Part shown: one piece after another, positions 1-5,201 of the stretch
Layout of the letters: every line of letters begins with the position of its first letter
Numbering within the stretch: the first letter of the stretch is position 1
Assembly (NCBI GenBank): GCA_036678685.1
Contig: JAZIHH010000029.1
Span: forward strand, 1 to 5,201
DNA from: JAZIHH01 sp036678685
GTDB lineage: Bacteria > Bacillota > UBA4882 > UBA10575
Reading direction: 5' to 3'
DNA: 5,201 nt
Translations under genes and position numbers: made by a program
The notes under the pieces: generated by a model
Seen by the model: only the letters and a program-made list of their open reading frames with translations
The model's database searches: none
Told to the model about the DNA's origin: nothing

Positions 1-1412
1 TGTCAACCGCCGCCCCCTTCTGGATCTTGGTGTTGGGGGCTGGCTTCTGCCGCACAATCCGGTCCTTGGGCACGTTCTTGTTGCTCTCGGCGTAAACGTC
101 GCCTCTTTTCAAGCCGGCTTGGTCCAGCAGAATTTCGGCTTCCGTCAACGTCTTTCCGGTTAAATCCGGAACGATCACCGTTTCGATGCCGGAACTCAAA
201 ACCACATCAATCACCCGCCCACGCCGGACAACCATCCCGGCTTTGGGCACCTGGGAAAGAACACCATCCGGCTGGACCACATCATCCGGTTCTCTCTTCA
301 CCACATTTAACTTTAAACCATTCTCCTGTGCGAGGCGTTCGGCGGCGCTGAACTCAAAACCGACAAAATTAGGCACCGTTACTTCCGCCCGGGGTGGAAT
401 CAAATACAGATACCCCAGACCAGCCAAACCCAGCGCAATAAAGAGCGAGAGCAAAACAATCCCCAGGTTTTGCAAAGACTGCCTAAAACTTCTTTTTTCT
501 TTTGGGCCCGGTTCGTCCGCGGTCAGGTTTTCATGCTCCAGCGTAAAATCGAGAATCTGGGTGGGGTAATCTTCAAATTCCGCTTCATCCGGCCGCAAAC
601 CTAAAATCGCCTGCAAATCATGGCTGAAGACCAAAGCCGAGGGGTAACGCTGCTCCAAATCTTTGGCCAGGGCTCGTTTGAGTAAATCAACCACGCTTTT
701 CGGATGCCGGGCCGCAATCCAACCCAACAAAGGCGGCTCTTCCTGCAAGTGCTTGAGGGCGATGGCAATGGGACTTTCCCCCGTAAACGGCACTTCCCCG
801 GTGAGCATCTCATAAAGGATACAACCTAACGAGTACAGATCGGACTGGGGCCCAACCGGGAGCCCTTTCGCCTGTTCGGGTGAGAAATACTGCACCGACC
901 CCATAACGACCCCTGTTTGCGTAAAACCACTCGCCGTCACGGCACGCGCAATCCCGAAGTCGGTGACCTTCACCGTCCCGTCCGCCGTCATCAGAATATT
1001 ATGGGGTTTAATGTCCCGGTGCACAATATTATGCTCATGGGCGTGCCGCAACGCTTCGCAAATCTGCAAAGTAATCCGCAAGGCGCGATTTAAGGAAAAA
1101 GGCGCTTCCTCTTGGATGATTTCTTTTAAATTGCGGCCGGGGATATATTCCATGACTATATAATGGATCCTCGTCTTCCTGACCCACATCAAAGATGTTA
1201 ACCACATTGGGATGGGAAAGACTGGCTGCGGCCTGTGCTTCCCGGCGAAACCGTTCCACAAACTCCCGGTCCGCCGAAAATTGCGCCCGCAAGATTTTAA
1301 TGGCGACCACCCGTTGCAGCAGGGTGCATTCGGCCTTATAAACTAAGGCCATTCCTCCTTCACCGATCAATTCCAGAATTTTATAGCGGTTGCCCAGTAA
1401 ACGTCCGATCAA
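1..1412 (-). CDS. prkC: PASTA-domain Ser/Thr protein kinase (PrkC/Stk1 type), one frameshift, 3' end outside window
   Basis: Membrane kinase that phosphorylates proteins on Ser/Thr and senses muropeptide or lipid II through extracellular PASTA repeats (family knowledge). After repairing one frameshift near 1166, the visible part is about 470 residues. It shows a glycine loop (IGEGGMA, 16-22), the VAIKIL lysine (K39), the alpha-C Glu in RFRREA, HRDIKPHN (catalytic Asp 133), DFGIAR (Asp 151) and MGSVQYFSPEQ in the activation segment. One hydrophobic membrane segment lies at about 315-339, PASTA 1 at about 344-408, and PASTA 2 from 411 is cut by the window edge. The usual length is 600 or more. 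I chose TTG at 1412 because GAGGTG lies 6 bases upstream and the product begins MIGRLLGNRYKIL, as family members do; GTG at 1421 is the alternative. Upstream codons end in GQEDED, and the next frame resumes HYIVMEYIPGRN. Without repair the product stops inside the N-lobe. The family is certain; whether the gene is active is not. Confidence 0.93.
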
Positions 1413-1418
1413 CAAATT

Positions 1419-1424
1419 CACCTC
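1419..1424 (-). promoter_or_regulatory. Ribosome-binding site of the kinase gene
   Basis: The minus strand reads GAGGTG, then six bases, then TTG ATC. This decides the TTG at 1412 as start over GTG at 1421, which lies within the Shine-Dalgarno sequence itself. The phosphatase gene uses the same GAGGTG with the same six-base spacing. Confidence 0.6.
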
Positions 1425-1457
1425 AATGGGCCGAAAAACCCCAGTAATAATTACAAA

Positions 1458-1631
1458 TTAAAAGAAAACACCCACACCGGCGAGATACAAGATAACAAAG
1501 AAAAACAAAGCAAAACCGGAAAGCCGGGTTAACCGCCGGTATTCTTTTTTAAATAAGTTTTTTCTCCACCAACCGGCTAAATTCCTGCCCTCAAACCAAC
1601 CCTTTAGAGAAAAGCGACAATGGCCGAAATG
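1458..1631 (-). other. Possible small single-span membrane protein frame between phosphatase and kinase, no normal start
   Basis: The gap of about 190 bases between the phosphatase stop and the kinase start holds an open frame of 57 codons ending with TAA at 1458. Its second half reads like a real membrane anchor: a basic stretch (KKEYRRLTRLSG), then about 20 hydrophobic residues (FALFFFVILYLAGVGVFF) running to the stop. The first half is rich in Trp, Gly, Arg and Lys. The frame contains no ATG, GTG or TTG. A TTG at 1620, one frame over and overlapping the end of the phosphatase gene, would give MSLFSKG and join this frame if one base near 1595-1600 were extra. That is the same direction of shift as most other lesions here. 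I do not recognise the product. It could be a tail-anchored accessory of the kinase/phosphatase pair, or chance coding in an AT-richer spacer. Confidence 0.35.
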
Positions 1632-2299
1632 TTATCGATCCCGCCCCGGTCATTAGCCACGGCCACCAGGCAGTCGGCCACTTCCTGGGGCGAATCACCC
1701 TGGCCGAGAAACTCCTCAATTTCACGGTTGGATAGCATCACTGTCAGACCGTCGGAACACAACAGCAGACGGTCACCGGCCTGTACCGCAAATTCCCGGT
1801 ATTCCGGTTCCGCCGGCCCGACAGTCCCCAGGGCCCGGGTCAGGACATTCCGTTGCGGGTGGTTTTTGGCTTCATCTTCCGTAATCCCGCCACTACGGAC
1901 GAGTTCGGCCACTAAAGAATGGTCACGCGTCAGTTGGAAACAATGGCCGGCCCGCCAAAGGTAAGCCCGGCTGTCCCCGATATGGGCCACATTAATCTGG
2001 TCCGCTTCCACCTGAACCACCACCACGGTGGTCCCCATCCCCTTACATTACTGGTGCGTCTTGGCGTAATTCAACAAGTCCTGATTGGCCAGGTTCAAAC
2101 CGGAGGTGAGCGCCGTTTTAAACTCCGGTTCGGTGGTATCCAAAGCCAAAACCTTTTCCACCACTAACGCGCTGGCCACTTCACCCGCCCGGTGACCGCC
2201 CATGCCATCGGCTAGAACCAGAAGGGTTCCCTTCCAGCCCATACTGTCCTCATTGACCGCTCTTACCTTACCAACATGGGAAGCCATTCCTACCTTCAC
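1604..2299 (-). CDS. prpC: PP2C-family Ser/Thr protein phosphatase (PrpC/Stp), interrupted by in-frame TAA at codon 84
   Basis: Metal-dependent cytoplasmic phosphatase that removes phosphate from Ser/Thr and normally opposes the adjacent PASTA kinase. Reading through one TAA (2048-2050) gives 231 positions, close to the family's usual 235-250, with every main motif in order: VNEDS (16-19), LADGMGGH (29-36, metal-binding Asp 31), GMGTT, HIGDSRAYL, LTRDHSLV, RNVLTRALG, LLLCSDGL and GGIDNIS near the C-terminus. No residue appears missing: the stop replaces one position before CKGMGTT, where relatives often carry an acidic residue. The acidic residue usual shortly after SDGL is Val (SDGLTV). Start: GTG at 2299 has GAGGTG 6 bases upstream and aligns with the family N-terminus; GTG at 2308 lies within that ribosome-binding site. 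It follows the FHA gene by 30 bases. As written, translation would stop after 83 residues. Family assignment is certain. Confidence 0.93.
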
Positions 2300-2305
2300 T
2301 TTACC

Positions 2306-2311
2306 CACCTC
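2306..2311 (-). promoter_or_regulatory. Ribosome-binding site of the phosphatase gene
   Basis: The minus strand shows GAGGTG followed by six bases and GTG AAG GTA. This places the start at 2299 rather than at the in-frame GTG at 2308, and gives an N-terminus (MKVGMASHVGKVR) of normal PP2C length. Confidence 0.6.
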
Positions 2312-2329
2312 GCTACTTCCCCTCAGCCC

Positions 2330-2791
2330 TTAGCGGGATTCTACTCCAGCCGGCTCCGGAAGGTCCTTGTGCCCAAGGGCAATTACTTTCAACACCGTCT
2401 CACCCAGCCTGATTTCACCGCAGGGTGCGATCAAGATCCTGCTAATACGGCAGTTATTATAAAAAGTACCGTTGGTACTGCCCAGATCCTTGAGCAGAAA
2501 AGTTTGTTTCTTGGCCTGGTATTGCAAAACCGCATGTTCCCGCGAGACCTTCGCGTCTTTTAAGCGGATATGGCTTTGCGCTTGCCGGCCAATCTTCACG
2601 TTCATGGGAGCAAGCAGAAACTCCCGTCCCCGGTCGGGTCCGGCCACCACCACCAAAGCCATGGCCGGTCTGGTAACACGACAAGGCTTGATCCGGGCAA
2701 AAACTTTGGTGTCATCTTCCTTGGGGACCGGTGTAGGTTTTGTTTTTGCCCTGGCTTTCGCCCAGGGTAAAACCCAATGATTAAACTTCAT
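2330..2791 (-). CDS. Short FHA-domain protein (phosphothreonine reader), intact
   Basis: A 153-residue protein and the only fully intact gene in the window. The N-terminal 40 residues are polar, with Lys- and Pro-rich stretches, and probably flexible. From about residue 45 to 137 there is one forkhead-associated domain: ALVVVAGPDRGREF, then KIGR (Gly 68, Arg 69), VSREHA (Ser 83, Arg 84, His 86) and LGSTNGTF (104-110). These are the conserved phosphothreonine-binding positions. No signal peptide or membrane segment is visible, so it should be cytoplasmic. ATG at 2791 is preceded by AGGAGA at 9 bases. It lies 27 bases after the rlmN stop and 30 before the phosphatase start. Placement with the kinase and phosphatase suggests that it binds the phosphorylated kinase or its substrates; this is inference. 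FHA proteins vary widely, so no specific gene name is justified. Confidence 0.92.
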   Translation of the reverse strand: MKFNHWVLPWAKARAKTKPTPVPKEDDTKVFARIKPCRVTRPAMALVVVAGPDRGREFLLAPMNVKIGRQAQSHIRLKDAKVSREHAVLQYQAKKQTFLLKDLGSTNGTFYNNCRISRILIAPCGEIRLGETVLKVIALGHKDLPEPAGVESR

Positions 2792-2800
2792 TATAACACA

Positions 2801-2806
2801 TCTCCT
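2801..2806 (-). promoter_or_regulatory. Ribosome-binding site of the FHA gene
   Basis: The minus strand reads AGGAGA nine bases before ATG at 2791, in the short AT-rich gap after the rlmN stop. No other in-frame start is as well placed. Confidence 0.6.
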
Positions 2807-2818
2807 ATTAAAAATAAG

Positions 2819-3698
2819 TTACAGTTTCAAATGTGACCGCAATTGGCCGCAGGCCGCATTGACCTCTGCCCCGCGCTCTTGCCGGATGCTGGCCGCCACC
2901 CCATGTGCACTTAAGAAAGCCAGGAAACGCCGGCGGGTCTGCAGGGGCGACGGCCGGTAAGGAGCCGCCGGCACCGGGTTATACGGAATAAGGTTCACAT
3001 GGCAAATAAGTCCGGTTCAGCGGGATCAGTTGCGAACGTAACTCATCACTGGTGGCGTGAAGGGATAAAGCCAGGTTAAGCTGAAGCCCCTCGTCGGCCA
3101 GCCGGTAAATCGCCGGGACGACCCCGCTGGTGGAGATGGTCAGATGCCGGGCGGCCATCTGGAGACCGTAATCGGCATTCAAAAGACGAAGTGCCTTTAC
3201 CGTCGCCGCGTAGTTGGCCAAGGGCTCCCCTTGGCCCGATCGCCACCGCATGGGAGATCCGGGTTTGCTGGTCCAACCCGATCCGCCGCACCTGGTCAAC
3301 AATCTCGCCCGCCGTCAAGTTGCGCTGAAAACCCTGCCGGCCGGTGGCGCAAAAAGCGCAGCCCACTGCACAACCGACCTGGGTGGAAAAACAGACCGTC
3401 TTTCGTTTTTCCTCCGGGATATAAACAGCTTCCACACAGAGGTCATCTGGTAAACGAAATAAATATTTTTTAGTTCCATCAGCCGCTTCCGCCGCGCCAG
3501 CCAGGTGAGGGCACCGCCCGTCAGCCCCCGGGCCTGAAGACGGTGACGAAAAAGAGCGGGCAAATTAGTCATTTGCCCAAAATCATCAATTCCCTTTTTA
3601 TAAACCCAATCCAACAATTGCCGCGCCCGGTAACGGGGTTCGCCAAGCTCAAGCACCAAAGCTTCCACTTCTTCCAGGTTTAAACCAATAATCTGCAA
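2819..3698 (-). pseudogene. rlmN: 23S rRNA/tRNA adenine-C2 methyltransferase RlmN, two frameshifts plus internal deletion
   Basis: RlmN is a radical-SAM enzyme that methylates C2 of A2503 in 23S rRNA and A37 in some tRNAs. Four stretches in three frames reconstruct it. (1) 3698 to about 3488: the N-terminal helical part, with LGEPRYRARQLLDWVYKKG and MTNLPALF. (2) About 3486 to 3235: ADGTKKYLFRLPDD, then KTVCFSTQVGC and the 4Fe-4S motif CAVGCAFC, all cysteines present. (3) 3233 to about 3010: QGEPLANY, TVKALRLLN, LALSLHATSDELRSQLIPLNR. (4) About 3013 to 2819: GLICHVNLIPYNPV and the C-terminal NAACGQLR with the second catalytic Cys. Between LNR and GLICHV relatives have close to 48 more residues, missing here. 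Without them the barrel cannot be complete, so repairing single bases would not restore the enzyme. TTG at 3698 is the likely start because MQIIGLNLEEVEAL resembles known N-termini, but its ribosome-binding site is weak. It appears to lead the FHA/phosphatase/kinase unit. Confidence 0.9.
3006..3013 (-). repeat. Eight-base scar (GGACTTAT) at the rlmN deletion junction
   Basis: The bases GGACTTAT can be read in two frames. With the upstream sequence they encode the end of LNR-TY; with the downstream sequence they encode G-L-I-C before HVNLIPYN. Both readings match what RlmN relatives have on either side of the missing segment. This suggests two copies once flanked about 140 bases and only one remains. 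The second copy is inferred, not seen. Confidence 0.5.
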
Positions 3699-3806
3699 AC
3701 AAGCGGTCCCCCCATTCCTCTTTCCCAAAATAACGCCAACGATCTTTTCCGCATCACGGCAATCTTTTCCTTCTAAAATTATACCCACCGGGTCCGCAAT
3801 TAATTT
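3699..3806 (-). other. Leader region upstream of rlmN
   Basis: About 108 bases between the spo0A terminator and the proposed rlmN start. The region is open in the rlmN frame as far as TTG at 3830, but that extension would start inside the terminator hairpin and adds residues that RlmN proteins do not have. It carries a TATAAT at 3778-3783 and a G-rich stretch near 3710 (AATGGGGGGACC). The ATG there is out of frame with rlmN. Confidence 0.4.
3778..3783 (-). promoter_or_regulatory. Candidate -10 element (TATAAT) for the rlmN-FHA-phosphatase-kinase unit
   Basis: A perfect TATAAT on the minus strand, just downstream of the spo0A terminator, would start a transcript near 3771 with a leader of about 70 bases. 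At 17 bases upstream the -35 region reads AAATTA, which is a poor match to TTGACA, and no TG extension of the -10 is present. Position is the main argument. Confidence 0.3.
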
Positions 3807-3842
3807 AAAAAGCCCGTACCGAGGTGACAACCTCCTACGGGC
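3807..3842 (-). terminator. Rho-independent terminator of spo0A
   Basis: On the minus strand, GCCCGT and ACGGGC pair as the outer stem (3842-3837 with 3817-3812). GAGGT and ACCTC form the inner stem around a four-base loop, with a small mismatched bulge between the two. A run of five T follows (3811-3807). It lies 54 bases after the spo0A stop and ahead of rlmN, so it separates two transcription units. On the plus strand the same hairpin is followed by GTTTT, so weak bidirectional action is possible. Confidence 0.75.
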
Positions 3843-3895
3843 GTTTTATGGAAAAAGAGGCGCTGTATGTATAAAATAAATAATAACTACTGGTC

Positions 3896-4705
3896 TCAGC
3901 CGGAAATCTGTAATTGGAGCCGGATCCGGTCGGCCACTTTGGCGATGAACGAGGCCGCCGTCGGAAAGCGTGCTTTATCCGTCTGGTATTGATCAGTCCC
4001 AAACATCTTCTTAAACGATTCGCAATTACCCCGCTCCCAGCCGATCTCAATGGTATGCCGAATTGCGGACTCCACCCCACTGGCCGTGGAGTTGTATTTT
4101 TCCGCAATCCGCGGATAAAGGTTTTTGGTGATATTACCGAGAATATCCTCCTCTTGGATGGCCATGATGATCGCATCCCGCAGATACGCATAACCCCGGA
4201 AATGGGCCGGCACGCCCATTTCATGAAAGACCTTGGTCACTTCCAGCTCCAGTTGCTGACGGGGAAAATTCTTCGCCGATACGGGCAATGGATTATAATA
4301 ATTCCGGTTCTCCTGGACATAATTTCCTTGGTGGCGGCCGAATTGGCGGATCCGTTCCAAGAGTGTTGCCGTGTCAAAGGGCTTAACCATATAATAGACC
4401 GCACCCATCGCAATTAACCGCTGCACCATTTACTCCTGTTCAAAAGCGGTCAGCACAATCAACTGCGGCGCATCGTTCATCTCCGCCAAACGCTCCATCA
4501 CGCCAATCCCGTCCAAATAAGGCATGGTGATGTCCAGAATCAAAAGATCCGGTTTGTGGGCTTGAATCAGTTCAATCGCCTGTAAACCATCATACGCGAT
4601 CCCCACCAGCTCGATATCGTCCTGGAGCTTAATATGTTCGGCCAACACTTTACAGAGCTCTCGGTTGTTATCAGCCAACACGACCCGAATGCGATCTTCT
4701 GCCAA
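3896..4705 (-). CDS. spo0A: Sporulation master regulator Spo0A, interrupted by in-frame TAA at codon 92
   Basis: Response regulator at the end of the sporulation phosphorelay; it binds 0A boxes and switches sporulation genes on or off. Reading through the TAA at 4430-4432 gives 269 positions, against 267 in Bacillus subtilis. The receiver domain (about 5-125) has LLILDITMP with phospho-acceptor Asp 58, LTAF (Thr 86) and VKPF (Lys 108). After a linker, the effector domain carries HEMGVPAHFRGYAYLRDAI, ILGNITKNLYPRIAEKYN and AIRHTIEIGWERGN, unique to Spo0A. The stop falls right after LTAFEQE, in the loop before the last receiver strand, with ATG directly following. Two more oddities: the acidic pair reads ADNN where ADDN is expected, and the recognition helix reads TASGVESAIRH where nearly all relatives have TASRVERAIRH. 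The TTG start at 4705 is set by AAAGGAGG at 7 bases. It is not next to spoIVB, its usual partner. Identity is certain; function as written is doubtful. Confidence 0.95.
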
Positions 4706-4712
4706 AAACACC

Positions 4713-4720
4713 CCTCCTTT
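4713..4720 (-). promoter_or_regulatory. Ribosome-binding site of spo0A
   Basis: AAAGGAGG on the minus strand is a near-perfect Shine-Dalgarno sequence, seven bases from TTG at 4705. It fixes the start there, rather than at the in-frame ATG at 4750, which would overlap the acetyltransferase gene and add an N-terminal extension Spo0A proteins lack. Confidence 0.8.
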
Positions 4721-4733
4721 CCCCAGTTCTTTT

Positions 4734-5201
4734 CTACATCCTTTTACCATTTCCTGCTGTAAAAGGTAAATCTTTATTTCTCATTTCCCTTTCCGCCACC
4801 GGTTTTTCCACCGTCATCAGGTAAATATCTTTCCAATTCCGGTCGTCCTTCCGCTTCAGAACGGCCTTCTTCTTAAAACCCAGCTTCTGGTAGCAACGGA
4901 TTGCGCGGGTGTTAAAGGCGTACACCCGGAGATACAGGCGGTCAAGCGCGAGCACGTCAAAGGCATAACGCTTGATCTGTTGCAAAGCCAGCGTTCCGTA
5001 ACCCTTGTTCCAATAGTTTTTTTCCCCAATCCGGATCCGCAGTTCCGCCTCGCGTCGCCCAGCAAATATGGGCCAGTTCCAGATCGCCGATCAACTGCCC
5101 CTTTTCATCCTCAAGCGCAAAAAGCCGGATGTTCTTGCTTCGTCTGTTCTCTTCCCACCAGGCAACACACGCGGCCAGATTACGCGGTAAGCCTAAAAGC
5201 G
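4734..5201 (-). CDS. GNAT-family N-acetyltransferase (RimJ/RimL-like), frameshifted, 5' end outside window
   Basis: Transfers acetyl from acetyl-CoA to an amine of unknown identity. About 154 residues are visible of a family length near 180; the N-terminus lies beyond the right edge. From the edge to 5050 one frame gives NLAACVAWWEENRR, IRLFALEDEKGQLIGDLEL and HICWATR. From 5048 another frame gives AELRIRIGEKNYWNKGYGT, which includes the acetyl-CoA pyrophosphate loop (NKGYGT). It continues with LYLRVYAFNTRAIRCYQKLGF, the typical final motif (NTRAI...YQKLGF). The frames join if one base near 5049 is extra or two are missing. The C-terminal 30 residues are charged and not conserved-looking. Its stop lies 28 bases before spo0A with no terminator between, so the two may be cotranscribed. 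It resembles spermidine or ribosomal-protein acetyltransferases only at family level, so the substrate cannot be named. Confidence 0.85.

Noticed and set aside
186..569. Plus-strand open frame opposite the kinase membrane and PASTA region
   Set aside because: The minus strand encodes a recognisable membrane segment and PASTA repeats; the plus product has no recognisable features.
1515..1545. Terminator-like CCGG hairpin after the phosphatase gene
   Set aside because: The stem is only four pairs with a mismatch beyond, and the following T-rich stretch is broken by G and C and lies inside the possible membrane-protein frame.
1620..1964. Plus-strand open frame opposite the phosphatase
   Set aside because: Low-complexity Ser/Arg/Pro-rich shadow of a clear PP2C gene.
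3696..3830. Start of rlmN at TTG 3830
   Set aside because: It begins inside the terminator stem and adds 44 residues not seen in RlmN proteins.
3914..4417. Long open frame on the plus strand opposite spo0A
   Set aside because: It mirrors the well-conserved Spo0A effector domain and resembles no family; third-position pattern belongs to the minus strand.
2048..4432. Reassignment of TAA to a sense codon
   Set aside because: TAA ends the FHA gene (2330), the phosphatase (1604) and rlmN (2819) at the proper protein ends, so TAA works as a stop here. Context-dependent readthrough at the two internal sites is not excluded.
4706..4750. Start of spo0A at ATG 4750
   Set aside because: It overlaps the acetyltransferase end and ignores the strong AAAGGAGG site serving TTG 4705.
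1160..5050. Programmed frameshifting in the GNAT, rlmN and kinase genes
   Set aside because: The sites lack slippery heptamers, shift in both directions, and lie in genes whose families are not known to use it.
1..5201. 0A boxes, tRNA, rRNA, CRISPR or insertion-sequence ends
   Set aside because: Reading by eye I found no convincing TGTCGAA-type box, cloverleaf, repeat-spacer pattern or inverted terminal repeats.

Overview
The window reads as a chromosomal segment of an endospore-forming member of the Bacillota (Firmicutes). The evidence is a recognisable Spo0A, the sporulation master regulator, and a block rlmN / FHA / PP2C phosphatase / PASTA Ser-Thr kinase of the type common in that phylum. 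GTG and TTG starts are frequent and Shine-Dalgarno sites are strong. No finer taxonomic placement is supported. All convincing genes lie on the minus strand, so transcription runs from high to low coordinates.

Layout in transcription order: (1) a GNAT N-acetyltransferase, entering from the right edge and ending at 4734; (2) spo0A, 4705 to 3896, starting with TTG 28 bases after the GNAT stop; (3) a rho-independent terminator at 3807-3842; (4) rlmN, about 3698 to 2819; (5) a short FHA-domain protein, 2791 to 2330; (6) a PP2C Ser/Thr phosphatase, 2299 to 1604; (7) a 190-base gap holding a possible small membrane-protein frame; (8) a PASTA-type Ser/Thr kinase (PrkC), 1412 to beyond the left edge. 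Genes 4 to 8 look like one transcription unit: 27 and 30 bases separate the first three, and the phosphatase and kinase share the same GAGGTG ribosome-binding design. Functionally, kinase and phosphatase would set the phosphorylation state of shared targets and the FHA protein would read phosphothreonine. Spo0A sits upstream as a separate unit.

The striking feature is that almost every gene is broken, while the protein sequence around each break is well conserved. The GNAT gene has a frameshift near 5049. spo0A has an in-frame TAA at codon 92, plus changes at the acidic pocket and the DNA-recognition helix. rlmN has two opposite single-base frameshifts and an internal loss of roughly 140 bases at an 8-base repeat scar. 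The phosphatase has an in-frame TAA at codon 84. The kinase has a frameshift near 1166. Only the FHA gene is intact. Either this is a low-accuracy assembly or a very recent burst of gene inactivation. The two clean TAA substitutions and the repeat-scar deletion are less typical of simple indel error than the single-base shifts. I type rlmN as a pseudogene and keep the other interrupted genes as CDS with the lesion stated, because one base call would restore each of them. I found no RNA gene, CRISPR array, insertion sequence or clearly new multi-gene system.
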